From: Faecalitalea sp. UBA4312
GTDB lineage: Bacteria; Bacillota_I; Bacilli_A; Erysipelotrichales; Erysipelotrichaceae
Length of the DNA: 9,366 nucleotides
Assembly: GCA_002394635.1 (NCBI GenBank)
Contig: DGUK01000106.1
Location: 21,280 to 30,645, forward strand
Direction of reading: 5' to 3'
In this document: positions 1 through 5,904 of the stretch, piece after piece
How positions within the stretch are numbered: the first letter of the stretch is position 1
How the letters are laid out: the number at the start of each line of letters is the position of its first letter
Notes under the pieces: model-generated
Seen by the model: the letters and a program-made list of their open reading frames with translations, nothing else
Told to the model about the DNA's origin: nothing
Databases searched by the model: none
Position numbers and translations under genes: made by a program

Positions 1-98
1 TCTTCTTTTTCTTCCGGTTGTTCCAGTACCGGAGTTTCCGGTTCCGTCTTCACTTCCGGCTGTTCCTGTGCCTGGGTTTCCGGTTCCGTTGTTACTTC
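1..98 (-). repeat. 42-bp (14-residue) tandem repeat in secreted protein
   Basis: Two complete 42-base units (57-98 and 15-56) and the beginning of a third (1-14) lie in frame in the secreted-protein gene. They encode EVTTEPETQAQEQP, then EVKTEPETPVLEQP, then EEKE. The conserved core is E-V-x-T-E-P-E-T-x4-E-Q-P in protein terms. At DNA level, blocks such as GTTTCCGGTTCCGT (34-47 and 76-89) recur exactly 42 bases apart. The array may continue outside the window. Confidence 0.85.
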
Positions 99-539
99 CG
101 TGTTTTCTTCAGGAGCCGGTTGTGCTGTATTCTCCGGTTGCTGCGTTTCCGCCAATACCTGATTCTGGATCATCTGTGCTTCGTAAACATAGGCACTATA
201 TGTCTTGCCGGTCTGATAATAAACCGCATTATCAATCATGACCTGTACGTCGTATGTGTATGTATCATATACACTCTTTCCGGACAGGATCAAAGCATAA
301 TTGGTTTCATCGACAACCTGAATGATCTGCAGATACGATGTTCCGTATACTGTATCATAAACAGTTCGGCTTAAATACATATCTATAAACGCCTGGGGAT
401 CCGTCATTGTCGTTATCGGTGTATAAGGCATCATTGGATCTTCTGTCTCATCTGCCAAGATACCGACCGTCAGTCCGTTCATCGCTAAGCCGGTTGACAA
501 AAGAATCGATGCCATTGTTTTCTTTGCTGCTTTTTTCAT
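1..539 (-). CDS. Secreted repeat-containing protein, C-terminus beyond window
   Basis: This reading frame starts at 539 and stays open for 179 codons to the left edge, so only the N-terminal part is present. A GGAGG site (546-550) lies 6 bases before the ATG. The N-terminus (MKKAAKKTMA, then a hydrophobic run to about residue 28) looks like a signal peptide, with a plausible cleavage after Ala29 (GILA|DE). Residues about 40-130 form a Tyr/Asp/Thr-rich region with no Cys that I cannot assign to a family. From about residue 131 the chain is low-complexity and rich in Pro, Glu, Thr and Gln. It contains two 14-residue tandem units (148-161 and 162-175) and the start of a third. Such tails are typical of cell-surface proteins spanning the wall or of linkers between domains. 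An anchor (LPXTG or transmembrane) could lie past the edge. The gene appears to be monocistronic, because the glgP terminator separates it from upstream transcription. Function is unknown. I am confident that it is coding and exported. Confidence 0.85.
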   Translation of the reverse strand, partial: MKKAAKKTMASILLSTGLAMNGLTVGILADETEDPMMPYTPITTMTDPQAFIDMYLSRTVYDTVYGTSYLQIIQVVDETNYALILSGKSVYDTYTYDVQVMIDNAVYYQTGKTYSAYVYEAQMIQNQVLAETQQPENTAQPAPEENTEVTTEPETQAQEQPEVKTEPETPVLEQPEEKE

Positions 540-566
540 GGAATACCTCCCATCAATTCAATCTTT

Positions 567-595
567 ATTTTACCCTAAAAACCATAAAAGGTCTA
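567..595 (-). promoter_or_regulatory. Candidate promoter for the secreted-protein gene
   Basis: On the minus strand a TAAAAT -10 box (567-572) lies 17 bases downstream of TAGACC (590-595), a 4/6 match to the sigma-A -35 consensus. Transcription would begin near 560, giving a leader of about 20 bases that contains the GGAGG site. The candidate sits just after the glgP terminator, which fits an independent promoter. It is assigned by eye only. Confidence 0.45.
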
Positions 596-610
596 GTATT
601 GCCCTTGACC

Positions 611-647
611 CAAAAAAGACTTATCTGCTCTACGTCAGATAAGTCTT
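611..647 (-). terminator. Rho-independent terminator of glgP
   Basis: A perfect 12-bp stem (616-627 paired with 636-647) with an 8-base loop is followed on the minus strand by a run of six T (612-617, partly inside the stem). It lies 11 bases beyond the glgP stop codon. This is a textbook intrinsic terminator, and it separates glgP from the secreted-protein gene downstream. Confidence 0.92.
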
Positions 648-658
648 AGTCATTAAAT

Positions 659-3070
659 TTAGTTATCAAATTGAATTCGATCAAGATGCCAGATATCCCG
701 ACTGTATTCAAGAATCGTACGGTCACTGGAGAAGTATCCTGACTTCGCAATATTGATCAACATAGTCCGAGCCCATTTATGTGTATCACGATAACGTGCT
801 TCCACCTTTCCCTGGGCATCCAAATATGAATTGAAGTCCGCCATCACGAAGAATTCATCGTTCTTCGTCATTAAGTCATTGTAGATCAGACGGAATTCAT
901 CCATATTGTTGGACCAGTATCCATTACGCAGGGAATCCACGACTTCACGAATGTTTTCGTGTTCGCTGTAATAATTCCATGAGCTGTAAGAGTTTTCGTG
1001 TTTGATCCAGTTGATATCTTCCACACGCAGACCGAAGATCTGAGCATTTTCTTCACCAACCTGTTCGACAATTTCCACGTTGGCTCCATCCAGAGTTCCC
1101 AACGTCAAGGCACCATTCATCATATACTTCATGTTTCCGGTACCACTGGCTTCCTTACCGGCTGTAGAGATTTGTTCACTGACATCCGCAGCATTCAGCA
1201 GAATTTCTGCAACAGATACGGAATAATTCGGAATAAATACCACTTTTAAGAGTTCATTGGTCTCCGGATCGGCATTGACTTTTTCAGCTACGATATTGAT
1301 CAGCTTGATGATCTCTTTGGCTAATTCATAGCTTGGTGCCGCTTTCGCAGAGAAGAAGAATGTTCTCGGATAAATACGGAAATTCGGATCCTTTTTCATA
1401 CGCATGTACAGATGCATTACCGCAAAGATATTCAAAAGCTGTCTCTTATAAGCATGCAAACGTTTTGCCTGGCAGTCAAAGATCGAATCGACATTGACAT
1501 CGATACCCAATGTATCCTTGACGTACTTAGCCAAGATATGCTTTCTTTCTCTTTTTACCTGCATAAAACGATCTTGTACAATCGGATCATCGATATAATC
1601 CATCAGATCTTCCAGCTTTTCCGGATGGCTTTTAAACTCATTTCCAATGGTTTCTTCCAGCAGTTTTGTCAACTGAGGATTGGAGTACATCAGCCATCTA
1701 CGATGTGTAATACCGTTTGTTTTGTTGTTAAAACGCTCTGGATAAATCTGTGCAAAATCTTTAAATACATCATCGACCAGAATCTTTGAATGAATAGCAG
1801 CCACACCGTTAACGCTGTGACTTCCTACAATGGCCAGATGCGCCATATGCACGTTTCCATCACGTAAAATAGCTACATTCGGATAAATGTTGCATAAACC
1901 TAAATGATCCACAAAGAACTTAAAACGATGCTCAATTTCTTCAATGATCATATATATTCTAGGTAATAATTTCTGAACTGTGGCAATCGGCCATTTTTCT
2001 AAAGCTTCCGACATAACCGTATGATTTGTATAGGCTACGGTTTTCTTGACAATCTCCCAGGCCTGATCCCATTCATAGTCATAATCATCCATCAGGATAC
2101 GAAGTAATTCTGGAATAACCAATACAGGATGTGTATCATTCAACTGAATAGCTACTTTATCCCCTAAATTATCCAGAGACGGATACGCACGCAAATGCGT
2201 TTCAATGATCTGAGCCAGTCCGGCAGCAACAAAGAAGTACTCCTGCTTTAAACGCAGTTCCTTTCCTTCAATCGTTGAATCATCCGGATATACATTATTG
2301 GTCAAAGCCATAACATCGTTCAGATATTTACTTGTTTCCTTGGTCGGTGCCGTGTCTTCATCCACTGTAGCATCCCATAAACGCAAGGTATTTGTCGTCT
2401 TAGTATGATAACCGATGATTGGTTCATCATATGGTACAGCAGATACGACAAAATCCGGGTGATGGTATGTCACAAATTTTCCATGATCATTGACAAATCC
2501 GTCAACATATCCTCCAAAACGAACTTTCATCGTGTGATAAGGTTTCCATACTTCCCATACGTTTCCGTATTTCATCCAATGATCCAGCATTTCCACCTGT
2601 TCGTTATTTTCAATCTTCTGTTTAAACAATCCATAACGATAACGGATACAGTTTCCATGTCCACACAGATCCAAAGAAGCCAATGAATCCATGAAGCAAG
2701 CAGCCAGTCGTCCCAGACCACCATTTCCTAATCCTGCATCGCTTTCCATTTTCTCCAACTCGTTGATATCCATGTCCAGTGATTCCAGACCGGATTTAAC
2801 AACATCATATACTCCGAGGTTCATCAAGTTGTTGGTCAATAAACGTCCCATCAAGAATTCCATTGAAAAATAGTACAATTGTTTTGTCTGGTGTTTTTTT
2901 ACGGCGTTCTTTGATTCCTTCCAATTCATATTCGCATAGTCACGTACCATCGTTCCCAATGCTAAGTATCTTTCGATATTCTTCGTTTCTTCAAAGTCAC
3001 GGCCAAACATCTGTGAAGCAGTTTCTTTAAACCGCTCTACGAACACCTTTTCTGACTCAAATCCGTTCAT
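659..3070 (-). CDS. glgP: Glycogen/starch/alpha-glucan phosphorylase
   Basis: GlgP releases glucose-1-phosphate from the non-reducing ends of alpha-1,4-glucans (glycogen or maltodextrin) by phosphorolysis. It is a cytoplasmic enzyme using pyridoxal phosphate. The 803-residue length is usual for GT35 phosphorylases. Visible hallmarks are the DAGLGNGGLGRLAACFMDSLA region (111-131), QLNDTHPVLVIPEL (309-322), NGVAAIHSKIL (421-431), the RLHAYKRQLLN segment (537-547), and the cofactor motif EASGTGNMKYMMNGALTLGT, in which Lys648 should carry the PLP Schiff base. All are intact. The ATG at 3070 has GGAGG at 3078-3082, 7 bases upstream. No other glycogen genes (glgB, glgC, glgA, glgD) lie nearby, so it may serve glycogen or imported maltodextrins; the substrate cannot be told from sequence. 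It lies 62 bases downstream of a small winged-helix regulator on the same strand, has its own likely promoter, and ends at a strong terminator. Confidence 0.97.
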   Translation of the reverse strand: MNGFESEKVFVERFKETASQMFGRDFEETKNIERYLALGTMVRDYANMNWKESKNAVKKHQTKQLYYFSMEFLMGRLLTNNLMNLGVYDVVKSGLESLDMDINELEKMESDAGLGNGGLGRLAACFMDSLASLDLCGHGNCIRYRYGLFKQKIENNEQVEMLDHWMKYGNVWEVWKPYHTMKVRFGGYVDGFVNDHGKFVTYHHPDFVVSAVPYDEPIIGYHTKTTNTLRLWDATVDEDTAPTKETSKYLNDVMALTNNVYPDDSTIEGKELRLKQEYFFVAAGLAQIIETHLRAYPSLDNLGDKVAIQLNDTHPVLVIPELLRILMDDYDYEWDQAWEIVKKTVAYTNHTVMSEALEKWPIATVQKLLPRIYMIIEEIEHRFKFFVDHLGLCNIYPNVAILRDGNVHMAHLAIVGSHSVNGVAAIHSKILVDDVFKDFAQIYPERFNNKTNGITHRRWLMYSNPQLTKLLEETIGNEFKSHPEKLEDLMDYIDDPIVQDRFMQVKRERKHILAKYVKDTLGIDVNVDSIFDCQAKRLHAYKRQLLNIFAVMHLYMRMKKDPNFRIYPRTFFFSAKAAPSYELAKEIIKLINIVAEKVNADPETNELLKVVFIPNYSVSVAEILLNAADVSEQISTAGKEASGTGNMKYMMNGALTLGTLDGANVEIVEQVGEENAQIFGLRVEDINWIKHENSYSSWNYYSEHENIREVVDSLRNGYWSNNMDEFRLIYNDLMTKNDEFFVMADFNSYLDAQGKVEARYRDTHKWARTMLINIAKSGYFSSDRTILEYSRDIWHLDRIQFDN

Positions 3071-3089
3071 ATCTTTTCCTCCAAACTAC

Positions 3090-3112
3090 GTTATTATACT
3101 AAAAGTAATAAC
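3090..3112. promoter_or_regulatory. Inverted repeat over the glgP -10 box (possible operator)
   Basis: GTTATTA (3090-3096) and TAATAAC (3106-3112) are perfect 7-base inverted arms separated by 9 bases. The left arm overlaps the -10 hexamer and the right arm lies in the promoter spacer. A protein bound here would block RNA polymerase, so a repressor site is plausible. A lone TAATAAC (3644-3650) sits just before the ribosome binding site of the neighbouring regulator gene. The A/T-rich composition makes chance occurrence possible, and a weak RNA hairpin is an alternative. Confidence 0.35.
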
Positions 3113-3121
3113 AAATTGGAA
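3093..3121 (-). promoter_or_regulatory. Promoter of glgP with perfect TATAAT -10
   Basis: On the minus strand a perfect TATAAT (3093-3098) lies 17 bases from a weak -35 (TTCCAA, 3116-3121, 3/6 match). The predicted start near 3086 gives a leader of about 16 bases holding the GGAGG site. The strong -10 with a poor -35 fits a promoter that depends on a regulator, but that is inference. Confidence 0.65.
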
Positions 3122-3132
3122 GTAGAAATTAA

Positions 3133-3630
3133 TTATTGACCTTTTTGGACATCCATTGTCCAATAATACCCCAGCTGTCTTTTTGTCTCGATATATGGTT
3201 TCCCTTGGTAGGATCCAACCAATTTTTTCACATTGGACATGTGAACAGTCAGCGTATTATCCTGTATCAGATGCTTTGTGTAACCCTCCAGGTATTCAAT
3301 CAGCACCGGTCTGGTCAATACGCGATGTGGATTGGTCATCAACAAATCAAGAAGATATGTTTCCTGCGCCGATATATGTATTACTACGTCGTTTTTCTTC
3401 ATTGTACGATCCGCACAGTTTACTTCCAGATCTCCGCTTCTATACAGATGTTTCGACTTTCCCGCATCCTTTAATGTATGATATATCCCTATTTGTTCTT
3501 TCACATTCAATGAATTCCGGATATCCCTTTCTATATATACATCCTGTCCATCAAAGGACTGACAGATCATTCCTCTTTCTTTAATAATCTGCTCTGCCAC
3601 AGACGCATCAAAGTCAAACATTATTTTCAT
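3133..3630 (-). CDS. Receiver-less OmpR/PhoB-type winged-helix regulator
   Basis: This 165-residue protein carries an OmpR/PhoB-type DNA-binding domain (Trans_reg_C) at about residues 64-157. In order it shows a short beta platform (YRSGDLEVNCADRTMKKNDV), helix 1 (SAQETYLLDLLMTNP), helix 2 (RVLTRPVLIEYLEGY), the recognition helix (QDNTLTVHMSNVKKLVG) and the wing (PYIETKRQLGYYW). The N-terminal 60 residues are too short for a response-regulator receiver domain and show no conserved phospho-acceptor pattern, so no partner kinase is implied. GGAGG (3639-3643) lies 8 bases before the ATG; Met4 is a less likely start. The gene lies between the divIC terminator and glgP, on the same strand as both. 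Control of glgP is attractive given the adjacency and the dyad at the glgP promoter, but unproven. The N-terminus may sense a ligand or mediate dimerisation. The family call is firm; the target is unknown. Confidence 0.85.
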   Translation of the reverse strand: MKIMFDFDASVAEQIIKERGMICQSFDGQDVYIERDIRNSLNVKEQIGIYHTLKDAGKSKHLYRSGDLEVNCADRTMKKNDVVIHISAQETYLLDLLMTNPHRVLTRPVLIEYLEGYTKHLIQDNTLTVHMSNVKKLVGSYQGKPYIETKRQLGYYWTMDVQKGQ

Positions 3631-3655
3631 AGAACCTTCCTCCTAATAACCTACT

Positions 3656-3665
3656 ATCTATAGAT
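3656..3665. promoter_or_regulatory. 10-bp palindrome at probable -10 of the regulator gene
   Basis: ATCTATAGAT is a perfect palindrome 26 bases upstream of the regulator start codon. It contains TATAGA on the minus strand (3657-3662), a 4/6 match to the -10 consensus and the best candidate here, although no good -35 is visible at 16-18 bases. The predicted start near 3650 would give a leader of about 20 bases, like the other genes of the window. This could be a promoter with autoregulatory overlap or simply chance. Confidence 0.3.
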
Positions 3666-3700
3666 TGACAGTTTTAAGTGAATAAATCCTTAAAACGGAT

Positions 3701-3728
3701 AAAAAAAATGGAAAAAATCCATTTTTTT
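3701..3728 (-). terminator. Terminator of the murJ-mnmG-divIC operon
   Basis: An 11-bp stem (3702-3712 with 3718-3728) closes a 5-base loop immediately after the divIC stop codon (3731-3733). The core TGGA/TCCA pairs are flanked by seven A-T pairs, so the 3' arm itself supplies a U-rich tract on either strand. The G/C core is weak, but the placement directly after the last gene of the operon and before a separate regulator gene supports termination. Confidence 0.7.
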
Positions 3729-3730
3729 GC

Positions 3731-4036
3731 TTATTCCTCTGTACTAGGAAACTTGAAGACCTGTTCTCCCTCCTTGGTAACCAAATATTTTCCCCGGGCT
3801 ATATATTCAATATAATCCGGATCGGAAAGATTCTTTTTCTTAGCTTCCAGCTCCTTTTTCTCTTTTTTAAGCTCCTTGTTCTTTTCCTCTGTCTCCCGAA
3901 TACTGATATGCAGATCGAATGTCGTTTTTAACTCCTGGATTCCAGCCCAAATCAGAACACCGGAAACAATGACAAGAAAGAGATAAAAAAATGTATGTCG
4001 CCGTTTTTTCGAGGTTTTCTTTTTGTTCTTGGCCAT
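3731..4036 (-). CDS. divIC: DivIC/FtsB-family septum formation initiator
   Basis: This 101-residue bitopic membrane protein belongs to the DivIC/FtsB family of the divisome. These proteins form a coiled-coil complex with FtsL and DivIB/FtsQ, which helps activate septal peptidoglycan synthesis. The sequence shows a very basic cytoplasmic N-terminus (KNKKKTSKKRR), one transmembrane helix (about 15-33), a charged Lys/Glu coiled coil (about 44-70) and the family signature LSDPDYIEYIARGKYLVTKEGE followed by a Phe/Pro segment (70-97). It is a little shorter than Bacillus DivIC (about 125 residues). Its AAGGAGG site is only 3 bases from the ATG, an unusually tight spacing, and lies in the 14-base gap after mnmG. 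There is no other Met in the frame, so this start is firm unless a non-ATG codon is used. It is the last gene of the flippase-mnmG-divIC operon. Confidence 0.9.
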   Translation of the reverse strand: MAKNKKKTSKKRRHTFFYLFLVIVSGVLIWAGIQELKTTFDLHISIRETEEKNKELKKEKKELEAKKKNLSDPDYIEYIARGKYLVTKEGEQVFKFPSTEE

Positions 4037-4050
4037 ATTCCTCCTTTTCG

Positions 4051-5901
4051 TTATGAGCGTACACGCATAGCCAGTATCGCTATATCACTGGGATTGATCC
4101 CGGATATCCGGCTGGCCTGCCCTAATGTCTCTGGTCGGATCTGATCCAGCTTTTGTCTGGCTTCCAAAGATAAGTTATCAAAATGAATATAATCAATATC
4201 CTTTGGTAAACGCACCGCATCCATTTGTGCCAGATGCTCTGCATCCCGTTTGGCTTTTTTGATATATCCCTCATATTTCACTTCGATCTCTATCTGTTTT
4301 TCTACAGAAGGATCATAGTTTTTATCGATAAATGGACGAAGTCCTTCGATTGTCACCTTTGGACGACGCAGAAGATCCATGACACTGCATCCACGTACCA
4401 ATGGTGCAAAGCCCAAAGATTGTAAATATGTATTGATTCCATCCTGTGGCTTAATATGCACCTGCTGCAGCTCTTCGGCTGCCTGTCGCAGCTGCTCCAT
4501 CTTCTGGCAATATTGATCATAACGTGCCTGAGATACCGCTCCGATCTTGTATCCGATTTCCAATAGCCTTTGGTCGGCATTATCATGTCGCAGCAAAAGC
4601 CGATACTCAGCTCGTGACGTTAACAAACGGTATGGTTCTTTTGTCCCTTTGGTACAAAGGTCATCGATCATGACTCCTATGTATGCTTGATCTCTACGTA
4701 GAATAAACGGTTCTTTTTCATCCAGTTTCAAAGCTGCATTGATGCCGGCCATCAATCCTTGTCCGGCAGCTTCTTCATAGCCGCTGGTTCCGTTCACCTG
4801 GCCGGCTGTAAACAGATTCTCTACGATTTTGTTTTCCATGGAGGGCTTCATCTGTAAAGGATCAATGGCATCGTACTCGATTGCGTACGCATATTTTTTG
4901 ATGACACAATTCTCCAGTCCCGGTAAAGAATGAACCATTTGTTCCTGTACCTCCACCGGCATAGAGGAAGAGAATCCCTGTATATAGGTCGTATCCATTT
5001 CCAGCGATTCAGGTTCTAAGAACAGCTGGTGCCTTGGTTTATCGGAAAAGCGAACCAGCTTGTCTTCAATACTCGGGCAATACCGAGGGCCGACGCCCTT
5101 GACCAAGCCGGAATACATAGCAGAATCGTGGATATGTTGGCGAATGATCTCATGTGTCTTCGGCGTTGTATAAATCAGATGGCAGACCTCCTGCTGTTCA
5201 AAAGGCAGCACCTGATCCGGTGTTGTTGTCTCGCTGAAACGCAGAAAGGATGGCGTACCTGGTTGGACTGTGGACTGTGTAAAATCAATCGATTCCGTCA
5301 GTACTCTAGGAGGAGTTCCTGTCTTTAAGCGAAAGGTGCGGATGCCGGCTTTACGCAAGCTTTCTGATAAAGTATCAACAGTCGGTTGCTCTTCCGGACC
5401 GGATTTAACGGCTGTATGCCCTCGCAGAACTGAACTGGACATATACGTTCCGGAAGTAAGAATGACTGCCTTCGCATCATATTTGGTCCCGTCTGTACAC
5501 AGGATCCCTGTCACTTTTTGTTCTTTCACGCATACTTCAGCTACTGCTTTTTCAACGACAGTAAGATTTTCGGTGTGCAGAAGCACTTTTTTTATAAATC
5601 GTTTATAAGCCATTTTATCGCTTTGTACACGCAATGACCAGACCCCTGGTCCCTTTGTGGTATTAAGCATCTTAAACTGTAAAGCCGTTCGGTCCGCCGC
5701 AATGGGCATCAACCCTCCCAATGCATCGATTTCCCGTACAACGATTCCTTTGGCTGGTCCGCCTACGCTTGGATTACATGGCATTGACCCAGCCATATCA
5801 ATGGATATGGTAAACAAAGCCGTCTTTTTATTCATACGAGCACTGGCCATCGCTGCTTCTATGCCTGCATGGCCTGCCCCAATCACAATTACATCATACA
5901 T
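4051..5901 (-). CDS. mnmG: tRNA uridine-5-carboxymethylaminomethyl modification enzyme MnmG
   Basis: MnmG (GidA), acting with the GTPase MnmE, uses FAD and a methylene-tetrahydrofolate-derived carbon to install aminomethyl groups on U34 of tRNAs reading two-codon-box NNA/NNG codons, which supports accurate decoding. At 616 residues it is close to the family's usual 620-630. Visible motifs are the FAD-binding GAGHAG (8-13), MPCNPSVGGPAKG with Cys42 (40-52), KTGTPPR (193-199), GPRYCPSIEDK with Cys275 (271-281), the C-terminal flavin region LFTAGQVNGTSGYEEAAGQG (363-382) and SRAEYRLLLRHDNAD (429-443). The C-terminal helical MnmE/tRNA-contact region (LGQASRISGINPSDIAIL, 593-610) is present. The ATG at 5901 has AAGGG at 5909-5913, inside the end of the flippase gene, whose stop is only 3 bases away, so translation is probably coupled. 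The partner mnmE, often adjacent in Bacillota, is absent from the window. Confidence 0.98.
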   Translation of the reverse strand: MYDVIVIGAGHAGIEAAMASARMNKKTALFTISIDMAGSMPCNPSVGGPAKGIVVREIDALGGLMPIAADRTALQFKMLNTTKGPGVWSLRVQSDKMAYKRFIKKVLLHTENLTVVEKAVAEVCVKEQKVTGILCTDGTKYDAKAVILTSGTYMSSSVLRGHTAVKSGPEEQPTVDTLSESLRKAGIRTFRLKTGTPPRVLTESIDFTQSTVQPGTPSFLRFSETTTPDQVLPFEQQEVCHLIYTTPKTHEIIRQHIHDSAMYSGLVKGVGPRYCPSIEDKLVRFSDKPRHQLFLEPESLEMDTTYIQGFSSSMPVEVQEQMVHSLPGLENCVIKKYAYAIEYDAIDPLQMKPSMENKIVENLFTAGQVNGTSGYEEAAGQGLMAGINAALKLDEKEPFILRRDQAYIGVMIDDLCTKGTKEPYRLLTSRAEYRLLLRHDNADQRLLEIGYKIGAVSQARYDQYCQKMEQLRQAAEELQQVHIKPQDGINTYLQSLGFAPLVRGCSVMDLLRRPKVTIEGLRPFIDKNYDPSVEKQIEIEVKYEGYIKKAKRDAEHLAQMDAVRLPKDIDYIHFDNLSLEARQKLDQIRPETLGQASRISGINPSDIAILAMRVRS

Positions 5902-5904
5902 AAT

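Noticed and set aside
18..374. Plus-strand frame of 118 codons opposite the secreted-protein gene
   Set aside because: It is antisense to a better frame with a signal peptide, a ribosome binding site and a 14-residue repeat. Its Arg/Phe/Cys-rich product looks like a shadow of the repeat DNA.
3156..3584. Plus-strand frame of 142 codons opposite the winged-helix regulator
   Set aside because: It has no ribosome binding site and no recognisable domain, and lies antisense to a clear OmpR-type regulator.
3665..3670. Perfect TTGACA on the plus strand
   Set aside because: No -10 hexamer is found 16-18 bases downstream, and no plus-strand gene follows; the hairpin after it serves divIC on the other strand.
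3631..3730. Possible riboswitch or leader RNA before the regulator
   Set aside because: The hairpin abuts the divIC stop and behaves as its terminator. The remaining about 55 bases are too short and unstructured for a known riboswitch.
3867..4064. Minus-strand frame of 65 codons overlapping divIC and the mnmG end
   Set aside because: It is out of frame with the clearly conserved DivIC motif and no ribosome binding site sits at a suitable distance from its ATG.
4353..4586. Minus-strand alternative frame of 77 codons within mnmG
   Set aside because: It overlaps conserved MnmG sequence in another frame and has no independent start signal or motif; mnmG itself is uninterrupted, so it is not a frameshift remnant.
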